Of a stretch of 64,000 nt of DNA, positions 1-11,300 are shown piece after piece (the first letter of the stretch is position 1; each line of letters opens with the position of its first letter). The DNA is from Gyrodactylus bullatarudis (taxonomy: Eukaryota; Platyhelminthes; Monogenea; Gyrodactylidea; Gyrodactylidae). The translations under genes and the position numbers were made by a program. The stretch covers positions 1-64,000 of the forward strand of contig SSNU01000054.1 in assembly GCA_012064415.1 (NCBI GenBank), in the 5' to 3' direction. Below the pieces are notes generated by a model that searched no databases, was not told the DNA's origin, and was given only the letters and a program-made list of their open reading frames with translations.

Positions 1-1089
1 GGTCAATTGCCGCTCCTAGGAGCCGATTCGGGCCTCGGGACCGCTAGCATCTTTCTCGCAGTGCTATTGTTGCCCAGGAATGACCCTTACTTCTAGCCAA
101 GTTGCTTCGCAAATACCTTTATTAGTCCTTAAGGACTTAGAGTGCCGACACTTCAATGGTGAGCGTGACGCTCTAGCGATTAAATCAAACTCATCTCGAT
201 TTTTTAATATTATTTGTTGTCCAAAAATATTCAACTTTCGAGCAAATAGATTTAAATTAGATCAGATTTTTTACATTTATGCGTTCTGGAAGCGAAATTT
301 CAAATTGTAAATCACACTTGATGTGTATCATTCATTAATGTTGATTCTTGATTAATAATCAAGAGAGGTAACATTTCTTAATCTTTACTAAAAATACTAG
401 GTTACATAGAGTTCATGCGTAAAGATTCTTTATTAATTGAAAATATTCTCTATTTTGCGTAGGTAGTACTAACTTAGTGCCATCATTGTGAACTGTGTTT
501 GTTGTCAATGGCTTGGTTTTTTGAAGTTGATTTACGATTTTTCTGCAAGTTATAAAGAGAGATTAATTTTGAATCATCAACAAATGACTTGATAGGATAA
601 CCTCAAACTCCTCTTCCTTGTAAAAGCCCAATCAGATATCCTGAAACCTTCAAAATTAGTCATTTGTTGGAAGAAGTTCCGAAAAACCCATGATAATTAT
701 GGATTTCTAAAATCGAATGTACTCATTATAGCCCAAAGTGAATTTCGGGTAATTGAACAAGACTCAGGCTAGGAAAAATAGCAGAAAATTATATTCAATT
801 CTTCTGATTTACAGTACGACCTGTGTACTTTGTGTCGAATATTAACTTCTACTCTCCACTTTTTAAAATGTATATATCGCGACTACTTGTAAGCGACCAC
901 ATTCCAGTGTCGAAAAAATGAATTTTATTGAAATTTATACCACTAAAAATAGCAGTTTTTCTCTTCCCAGCCATCTAGTACATCATGAGATTTCAATATA
1001 ACGTATCAGTTTTATTTAAATTCTAAGTTGAACCATTTTTTACTTTTAATTTATATGATTTCATACAATTTCAAAAGAAAAGAACTCAC
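1..1089. other. Left flank / probable downstream intron sequence, no recognised gene
   Basis: The first about 60 bases are clearly more GC-rich than the rest; the remainder is AT-rich. I recognise no protein in it. The part at about 660-830 resembles 8600-8745 (shared block around the words caggctag and agcagaaaatt), so the tandem duplication seen in the neighbouring coiled-coil gene extends into this non-coding flank. A short splice-bounded open stretch near 829-865 on the minus strand could be a further small exon of that gene, but the evidence is weak. Confidence 0.4.
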
Positions 1090-2358
1090 ATTAGCATGGC
1101 CCATTTTCAGACTTGGACTACCTGCTATGGAACATTTCTTATTTGTCTGCTCTTCTTGTTTTAATGAGTCTTGGTTTACAATCAATTTCTGACTTTTGCC
1201 GTTAGTTTTCACATTTTTATTCGATTCTGACTTTCGACCATCGATTTTGGGTGCCACGTTTGTCTTCTTTGCTGTTGATTGAGAAGAGCCTGAATTAGGT
1301 TTAACAACTTTATTAACCTGTCTATTCGAAGAGGCACCGATTTTAGGCGAAGAGATGCTCTGTCTTCCATTGAGATGGTTAGTTTTTTGTGGTGTTGCCT
1401 GATTCTTAGCTGCTAGGGGCGACAAAGACTCAACTTTTATTTTGTTTGTAACTTCATTACCCGGTAGGTTCACTTTCATCTTGCCGAGTTCAGAAGCAAT
1501 CAAGCTGACTTCATTGTCCCCATTCATACCCGATTTTGTTTCGCCTCCTGCAACCTCTTTCAGACATTGCAAAAGTTCATTCATGTTTGTTCTCAGCCGC
1601 TAGGATTAAAAAGAACAATTTTATATCACCAGTTGTTCAAGACACAATAACGGACTAGGGAACTCACTTGACTTTCCACAACTTCTTCTTTGAGCATTTT
1701 ATTTTCTTCGAGTTGTTTTTCATAGAGGTTTTTGTGATGCTGCTTATTGGTTTCGGTTACTTTCTCCATCAGTGATGTTAGTCCTGCTTGGATGCGGTAG
1801 TAATAAGACTTGAGAATTTTTCTCTCCTCTTTGAGCTTTTTCAATTCCTTCTCTGTTAACTGACACTTGATTTGCTTTTCAAGGCATTTCTTTAGCTCGT
1901 ATAGTTGAGATACTTGAGTGGAAAGATTGTCACAGTCCTTCTGATTTTGGCTGAGCTCTTGTTTCAGAGAAACACAATTTTCATTACATTCGGATAATTT
2001 TGCTGACAAATCCTTGTTTTCATTAGTCAGTTGGGTGATTTTGGATCTTTCTGTCTTCAGTTCTTCTAGTAATGATTCAACCAATGTCTTTTCTGACATT
2101 TCCAACTCTTGGCCAGGAATTTTCGTTTTGTTCATTTCATCCTCGATCAATCCAAGATTAGTCTTTAGACTGTTGAAGCATTGTCTAAGTTTATCTTGGT
2201 TAATCTGCATAATTTCAGACATTTCTTCATAATAAATCAAGATTGAAAATATAATAACGATTAAAATTAGTATTATGTGTATCATTATAATTGAACTCAC
2301 TACTCTTGGCTTCCCCGAATACTGGACTTGGTTGGGTAACTCGAATTATAGCAATTTC
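1090..2358 (-). repeat. Duplicated exon block of the coiled-coil gene
   Basis: Exon 2224-1668 matches exon 11971-11342 along its length (shared segments QELE, KTLVESL/KTVVESL, ENKDLSAKL, CNEN, LEKQ). Exon 1599-1090 starts like exon 11281-10859 (ending in GGETK versus REETK) but ends like exon 9840-8881 (DGRKSESNKNVKTNGKS, then LKMGHAN versus FKMDHAD). It therefore looks like exons 5 and 7 joined. The small exon 2358-2301 takes the place of 12099-12028. All frames stay open across the inferred splices, so the copy is probably translated. Confidence 0.75.
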
Positions 2359-5300
2359 CTAAACGAATATGATTGGCTATTTAGGTAACATGGATTAGGA
2401 ACAAATCAAAATTTAGTTTACGTTTGACCCCTCAATTTTCGTGAATGTTGAATTTGGGCTAGACGAATCAAAAACAAGGTTAAATAAACAATGTAATGAG
2501 AATTATTCTTGACCCCCATTTTTGTTTCATCTACTAGTTTTATTATTGTTTGTGTAAATGAGCTGTCATTCTATAGACCCCCTTTTTGTGATGTAAAAAA
2601 TTGTGTGTTTGAATAATAACCAGATTCCTTTTTTACGACTTAAGTTAAGTCACTTAATGTAGATCCGATTTCTTAATTCATTAATAATTCATCATCTTTA
2701 ATTGTTGGTGACAGAGGTAGGTGACTAACTCGTTCGATATAACGCTGATCTTGGTGGTTTTTGAAATTGTAACATTTTATTGGATAAAATTAGATGAATA
2801 AAATAAATATGTAGAGCTTTTATTCTAACATTTTATGATGGAACAGATAAATTTCACTACACTTTTTATTTAATTTTTGTATTTTAAGTTTTATTTTAAG
2901 GTATACAATTTTCGTGGGTGCTCCTAAAAAAGGACTAGTGACCTTTCGACATTTGTTTACTCTACAGATTTGTATGACTACGTGTATTACATGATTATTT
3001 AATGTTAAGAGATAGGAAAGGTTGTATTTTCCACTCCCCATGTGAAGGTATGTTTAATATGCGTTACAAATACACAACCCAATGCACACTACAATGTAGT
3101 GTCACTACATTGTTGGTTTTTTATTTTTGTGTGAAATTTTTCTATTTTTACATAAACATGAATGTTACCCCCCGAAAGTCAATGATGTAGAAATGAACCT
3201 TATCAAAACAGGAATGGCGAGAGAAATAAGGAAAAGAGATCAAAAGTAGCTCATTAAGAACAATCTAATTTTCTGCCTCCTGAATTTTCTCTATCAAGAA
3301 GCGATTTCTTCGGCTGCCTGTTTTTATCGTGAGATCTAGTACGAAATCATCATCAGTGACTTGAGGCTGCTCCAGCCGTTTTTCTTCAAGATTGGTGGCT
3401 TCGAAACATTTAGAAATGGTCATTCAGCTTGTCAACTAAATTGCAATTTTTCGTTATTTTCCAATCAAGGTCTATCTTCTCTTTGTAGCATGACCCAAAG
3501 AAATTATGATGTCGTAGAAAAGCTGATAAGTAACTATTATTCTTTTTGATCGAATATTTATTTGAAAATATCATGGAATTTCAGTAACTGACTTTTCGAC
3601 TGCTCCTAGCTCAAGTAAAGGAAATAGTGAAGTTTGACAATTATGAACCTACAGTGCAGATTGTCCAAGGATGAGGTCGAACTGTTATTTTAACCTGGTG
3701 TAAATATCTACTTTGTGATAATGTTTATTTTATAATAATGATTTTAGTTGCTTACCTAGTTCATTCCCAGATACATATCAACATGGATTCTTACCTGGCA
3801 AAAATACTTCAAGTAATATGCTCGCCTTTTTGAACTATTCCTTACCCCTGCTAAAAACTAACTATTACATAGTCATCCATTATTTGGATATTTCTAAAGC
3901 GTTTGATAAACTAAAATTTTCCTATATTCAGAATAAACTTATACAACTTAAAGTTGATCTTTATATTATAAATATGTTAACTTTTTTCCTATGTAATTGA
4001 CTGCAATATGTAAATTTCAATAACACTACCAGTAGTTTGAAACCCATTAATTCTGGTGTTCCTCAAGGTTCCACTATCGGCCCCTTCTTTTCAATATTTG
4101 TTTCGCTGATATTCAGCTTCCTGAGGGTATTGAGGGTGCCCTCTTTAAATTTGCTGACGACCTTAAGTTGGTCTTCAGGATTAAAAACTCCCTTGATATT
4201 TTAAAAATCAACAGAAACTTCTGCCTTCTTAAAGATTCACTCGAGTCCATGGGGCTCTATATTAATAGAGATAAATGCAAAATAATGCTCCCATTGGGTC
4301 TCCCTGCAACCCTCCTTGAATCTCTTCTACTTCCTGGAGAAATTGTCTCCTTTAACTTTGATCTAGGTTTCGGTATCAACTCCAAGTTAAAAATTGATCT
4401 CTCTTCCAACCTCTCCAAAATTTATTCAACAATCTTCACAATTCTAAAATTCTCTAAAACGCCACAACTAAGAATTAAGGCCTACAAATCCTTAGTTTTA
4501 AATAACTTTGACTATTTAGCTCCGCTACTCACGAACCCGACCCATACTCAGGCACGTGATTTAGAAAGAATTCAAGCCTCCTTCTTATACTGGGTTTTCC
4601 CTGACCTTGATTCCTATAATGCTCGCATTTTGGTTTCAGGTCTGAACCCTCTATGGGTTAAAAGGTTGGCATTTAAAGTAAAAAATTTTATTGAATCCTC
4701 TTCTATGATCGAGCATGTTTATTCCTTAAGAAGGGTAGTTTATGATGAACATTTCCTACTCTCAGCTTTTAACATGATTAAAGATAAATATGACATTATG
4801 GACTGTGATAATCTTCACTCTATAAAGACCATCATGAGTCATATTCGCTCTAAAATAGACTATTCTATTACTCTATTATATCCTGATCTTCACTAAAATT
4901 CCAGAATGATTATTGTGAAAATTTTGAGATTAAGATGCCAGTTACAATTTACAAACTGATTCAATTGTCTCATGTGCGATATTTTAAAGATCACTCATCC
5001 TGTTATGATTTTTATTTTTTCAAGAAAACTAGATTAACATTTTTATTTATTTTTTATATTTTCCATTGTACATATCAATTACTCTATTTAATACAGATTA
5101 TATTTCTAACAAAAAAAATTTTGATTTAATAAAATGTATAATTTCAAAGAAAAAAGAGTGTTACGAAAATATTTTACCTCTCTGCTCCTTTTCGGTATAT
5201 GTCTGTTGCATGGTCTATGCCAATTCAAAATATCATTGACTTGCCTAAAGTGTTATCAAAATATTTAACCCCTCTGCCCTTTTTGGAAGGCCTGTTATAC

Positions 5301-8300
5301 AATGTATAATCAATGATTTATGATTATTAATCATAAACAATCACTTCTCAGGTCTTAAATAATTTTAATTGAATGCAAAATGTAGAGTTCTCCATTCTGT
5401 ACCTTGATTCAATAAGGCTTCTTGAGATCCTCACACAGATTGCTCAGATTAAGTCCATTTGAAGAAATGTTTCTAACTTGTTTGACCGTAACATTCATTC
5501 TTTATTGTACATTGTACACAGAAAATAGATAAGAAAAACAATGGACTGTAATTAGCAATGATAATCCTTACAGCCTGTAATTATCCTTTTTAACTCAATG
5601 CTCGTTATTCACATTTAGAGCAACACCAATTTTTAACTCTTTTACTAATTACTAGGGCGACCAGAAAAAGGCATACTTTATGATGAAAAAAGGCAATTTT
5701 TAATTCTGAAAAAGGCAAAAAAAGACAAATTCATAAAATCGAATGTTTCTCACGAGAAGATATCTGCTGAAAGCGGACTTAAGGGAGATCTCATTAAAAA
5801 TCCAAAAAGTAGCTTTAACAAGATAGTAAAGCAAAAAAGGTATATTCATAAAATCGAATGTCTCTCATAAGTAGTGATTTTAAAAAATTAATCAATTCTT
5901 CAAGCCTTTCAAGTGAATAGAATGAGAATGAGATGTTGAGTTGGATAAGCCATTTCTATTGGCTGTTTACCGAGTCCTCCCTAAAATTAGATTCAGACAA
6001 TGAAAATTTAACTAAGATCAAGATAAACAAGGATAAAAAATTTGCACAGTCCTTGAAAAAAATGAAAAAGCAATCCTTTTTTAAAAAGGCAAAAAAAAAG
6101 CAAGCCTCCTCGAAATAGGCAAAAAAGGCAAACTTATTTCTCTTATTAATAGGTTTAGAAAAATTTTCAAAGTATTTTAGACTCACTCTCAAAAAAGGCA
6201 AAAAAGGCATTTTGGTCGCCCTACTAATTACAGAAAAATGGTTTATACCAATAAGGTATACCATTCAGTATCAGAATTTAATTTGCTACCGTTTGGTATA
6301 AAAATCCCAAAACTGTGAAATTTTTTTTAAAAAGATGTTTGAGATACCTAATAGAGACCTACTACTAAATATGTTGATAACACAAAAATATTATTTTCCC
6401 TCTGAAATATCAGGTGTGTCCTTTCCCACACGCCAAACCTGAAGGACAACTGTATTTACCCCATATTAAATTTGGGAAGAAATCTGATTGGTTTTATGCT
6501 TTGATTGGATACACAAGGTTTTAAGTATGTTAAGTTATTTGAAAAATCTCACTCCAGAAGAAGAATACGACATGTATTGGAAATATTGTGTGAGTCCGAA
6601 CTATTTTCATCAGGGTAATCTATATGTTCTTTATTCTAATCTTAATTTTAATTTTTCTTCAAGTGATAAATTATATTATCAGAGTTTTTACTCTAATAAT
6701 ACTGATTATTATAACAATCACTATAATTATTATAATTCTTATTTTTAAAGAAACACTACACCTTTATCTCCCCTATCTTTTTCTATAGATAGACCAATAC
6801 AAGCCAGAAGACAACATAGTCAGGTAGCAAGCGAAAAACTTTTTAGTCAATCTATGCCGAACAGCTCCCTGAAGAACTTTGGATCAAAATTATTAGTTTT
6901 CACGATAACTCAATCTTGGACTAAAGAATTTATAGGAGGTTAGAGTAAACAGGTTTATTCTCGTTCTGATTCTGAAGGACCCTAATTTCTATCATCAAAA
7001 ATAGCATTTCATTAATATTTTTCTATAGATATCTGGACAATTATCAAGAGATCAAGAGAAGAGTTATTCGATAATCTTTATTGAAAATTCTATTAATAGT
7101 TTACAGAACAGTGTTGTGCATAAAGAGTTATTAATAAAAATCAAAAATTTACTACCTAAAAGGCTTGCTCTTTAGTGCAGAGTAGGAAATTTTTTTAAAT
7201 TGAGACAACTGGTAGATATATAAACAGACACAAACATCCCCACGATAAAATGGTGAAAAAGGATAACTTGATAAAATATATGAAATTTACATCTATCTTT
7301 TTTCTCTGATGGTTTTCTGGGGGAATTAACGAAGGGTTTCAAATTGGATAACAATTTTTTATTTTTGGGATATAATGGAAAATGAAAATTCGCAAAGAAA
7401 ATTTTGGTCTTCATTCAGCGTCGGTACCATTATTATGATCTGTGTTGGTTGTCATTGGTTTGGAAGTATTCATTTTATTTGTTTTGCGTTGCTTCTGAAA
7501 TTGATAAAGAAATTTTTTAATCGTCAATTAATCTACTCTTTTGTTGAATGTTTAAGCCTGTTTTGATCTCAAGAAAATAAATTTCTAATTTGGTCAAATA
7601 GGATCCTTGTGGAAACTCCCAAGATTCAGTCAATTTTTTTGGATAGAGATCCACAACAAAGCCCTAGTAGGCCATATAAATATGGGACAAGTAACTTTCT
7701 CTATAGTCATAACAATTCTGAAAGATACTGAAATATTTTTTTAACTATTCGGAAAGAAAATGTTCTTTCGAATGGAATGTGACTTTTTGAAAAGCCGCTC
7801 AAGAGATCATTGAGAAAGAAGTCTTCAACGAGAAACCACACCAGGAGAAGTCGAAAATGTGATCACCTTTAAGTCATCTCTTGAGATAAAAAATCTCTTG
7901 GGGTTTTAATGGAGATTGGAGAAAATTTTGTACTATAAAGATTAAATCTACTTTTAATATAGATTGGATGATGGATCAATAATTTTCCTAGATACTTTTG
8001 GTAGAAACTATACCGAGAAAACTATTCGTAGCACTCGATATTGCTCAAGTTGGCAGGTAATTCAGAATTATTTCTTTTCACAATTAGTTCAGTGTAATTC
8101 GTAATTTTGTATGAATTTCGGATGAAAATTGAATCAATAAGCCGGAATAGAGAATTTAAGTATGAAATGACAATGCACTTTTCACATAGTCATCTTAAAA
8201 AACAAAACAGAAGAGCTATTATAATTATATTGAGATTTATTTTTGGATAACAATTGAGGGATTTAAATTTTCTTCCCAAGATATATATTAGGGTAACACT

Positions 8301-11300
8301 AGATATATTTCTGGGCAATTGGCTAATGCGGACGCTATTACACAGAAAAGAAGATTTTCTTTGTAATTTGTAATTTAATTCAAAAATTTTGTTTTTCTGA
8401 TACCCATAAAACCTATTTTTCTTAATCCCCACCCGAAAAGTCATACTGATTGCTCAAAAAGTGAATTTTATCAGTTATCGTAGAAAAATTCATCTCAAAT
8501 TTGATGGCGCGGATTTGGAATTTTCAAATGTGATTTTGTATACCAGAACAATTAATTAATTCTATATCAAATGAGCAAATAGCCGAAAAAGTTTTTAACA
8601 TTTGTATTACCCTATAAATGCATCAAAAGAACGAAATAGTATCACATGTATTACTCACTTTAGCTCTAAGTGTGTTTCGGTTCTTTGAACGAGATCCAGG
8701 CTAGAGAATGGCAGAAAATTCATATTTAATTTTATGATTTATCATGAAAAATTCAACTTACAGCTTGGTTATTATTTTCCTTCTCTTGACTTGATATTTG
8801 TTCCTTATTCTCTGATGACTAAAGAGTTATATGATTACATTTAGAGTTGATATTAAAAATTAGAAAAACCCAAGACTCACGATATCATCAGCATGGTCCA
8901 TCTTGAAGTTTGGATTATCAGCTCCATTCAGACTGGAGGTAACCTCTTTGATAATGCTGTCAAGACCATTGGATGTTGAAGATTGTTCAATGACCCGGGC
9001 TACATTGCTACCTGTGTGTTTCTCTTTTTTAGTCGTGTTTTGGCTTTCATTCAAATTTTTACTTTGACCGTTTGTTTTCATATTTTTATTTGACTCTGTT
9101 TTTCGGCCGTTTATAGTTGGCTCAACTTTTTCCATTGGTTTAACAGATTCATTAACGGTACTTTCTTTGGATGATTCTTTAATTTCTATTTCATTTTTAC
9201 ATTCACCATTTGTTTTCATATTTTTATTTGACTCTGTTTTTCGGCCGTTTATCTTTAGTTCAGTTGGTTTAGCAGACTCATTAACGAGATTTTCTTTGGA
9301 TGAGTTTTTGATTTCATTCTCGTTTTTACTTTTTTTTGATTCTGACTTTCGACCGTTAATCTTTGGCTCGACTTTTTCCTTCTTTTCAGTTGGTTTAGCA
9401 GATTCATTCACAGAAATTTCTTTGGATGATTCGTTTGTTTTCATTTTAACTTCTGTCTTTTGTCCGTTGGTTTTTGACTCAACGTTTAATTTTTTTTCAG
9501 TTTGTTTAGCAGAGTCTACAAAGGCTTTATTCTTATCAGCGTTAGTACTTTGGCCGTTAAGCTGTCCTGAATTAGCTTTGACGAATTCTTTCTTCGGTTC
9601 AACTTCTGGCTTTTGATCCTTCTTACTTGCCTCATGACCGATATTCTTGCTTGAATCCTTAACCCCCTTGGCTACATCACCAAAATTCTTTTCGACAGAC
9701 CCATTATTTAGAGGAATTTTTACGGGTGAATCTTTGATTGGTTTTGAGTCAGCATTCTTCTCTACAGCTCTTTGGCCTTGAACATTTAGACTTGCAGGAC
9801 TCTTGGTAGTCTCAGTCTCCTTGGTTATTTTAGTGGATGTCTAATGAAAAGATAATAAATTCTGAGATTTTTAAAGGATGCTACAAGGATGTATGAAAAC
9901 TAATTAGTTTAATTATAATCAATATCATTATTACGCTATTTTTAGATTTTGGTATTTAGTAGAAGGCAAAATCAATAGGGAGAAACTCACGTGACAAGTT
10001 GATGGAACTATCTTCTCTTCAACCTTATTCATGGATGCTTTTTCGTGTTGCTAAAGTGAAAATTTGGTATAGATTGAAATATCAGGAGAATATTTCTAAT
10101 TTGCTTACATTTTCTTTGGTCTGCTTATTATTGGTAGATTTCCTAGAATTTTTATTTTCATCAACTCGATGGGTTTCCTGGAAGATGATGCAAAAATGTC
10201 AATTATATTGTAATTATCAGGGGTACTCTTTAAATTGGAAGTAAAAGTTTACTAGATTGATTTATTCAATTGTATAAAACTAGGAAAGATTTCACTCTCA
10301 TATTCAATAATCAATGCACCATCATCTTTAACAGGAATCAAGATGAGGCCGAGATATAAATATGAATTGGTAAGAAAAGCGTCATGATGTACATTTTTGA
10401 TGGACCATGAAAAATATAAATTGAGCATAGATGACATTAAAAGTAGGCAGAACACAAATTATCTCTCCTCTAATGTTATTAAATTGAACAAGGTTGAAAA
10501 AGCAAGCAAATCATCAAAAATAGCTTCACATTTAATTTTTATAATCAATAATCATTATAGAGTGTGTGTGCTTGTTGGGAAACTTACAATGAATCTGAAT
10601 TGTATAAAAGATGATAAAGAACATTTTGAATTTTTACAAAAAAATATTTTGAATATTTCAAGTGTTTTTCACAACAATATCTACGTTTAACAGCATAAAA
10701 AATTTTCATACCGCTTTTCAATGAATAACATAACATTTTGTTCAAAAACCTTTATATCCTATAACGTCTATTTTTCATTGGACCAATTAAATTAAAATTA
10801 GAAGAATCTCAATGTAAGAAAAGGATTGTAGTGAAGATTGAATGAGAGATAAACTCACAATCTTTTTCTCGGAACATTGCTTTATTCCATAATCATTGAT
10901 AGGATCGACCTCATTTACTTTGATTGCCTTTTCAGCACTAGGTGAAGGGATGGTTTGTTTCACATTGGGATTGTCCGAATTCACTATTTTGGCCTGCTTA
11001 GCATGAAGGGAATGATGAACTGAATTTCTGGGCTTAGACATATCCTGTGTCTTTGCTGGAGGTAGTAGGGGCAATACTTGTACTGGCTGTTGTGGAGTTT
11101 CAATTATATTTTTGTTTTTAGCTTGTAGATCCGAAAGATTATCTCTTAGTTTATTAAGCTCAACAGCGAGTGCCTTTATTTCACTGTCCTTGGATCTGAG
11201 AATCATGTTCCACTTGGTCTCTTCTCTTTTGGCAATCTCCGACAAATTTGTCAACACGTCATTAATGCTGTCTTTCATTTTCTAAGATTAGAAAGTACAA

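Noticed and set aside
80..310. Open frame of 76 codons at the left edge
   Set aside because: No recognisable protein, no splice context, and composition close to that of non-coding sequence.
2014..2232. Plus-strand Ser/Phe-rich open frame
   Set aside because: It is the complement of a coiled-coil exon (Glu/Lys/Asn codons read backwards give Phe/Ser/Leu). The same holds for 9167-9616, 11709-12106, 12793-13246 and 13367-13573.
6488..6748. Open frame with LTPEEEYDMYWKYC and a Tyr/Asn-rich tail
   Set aside because: The start looks protein-like but the tail is low-complexity AT-rich sequence, and no partner exons were found. Not enough to call a gene.
10252..10690. Overlapping open frames on both strands in an intron of the coiled-coil gene
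   Set aside because: Lys/Asn/Ile-rich translation typical of AT-rich non-coding DNA, with no match to a family.
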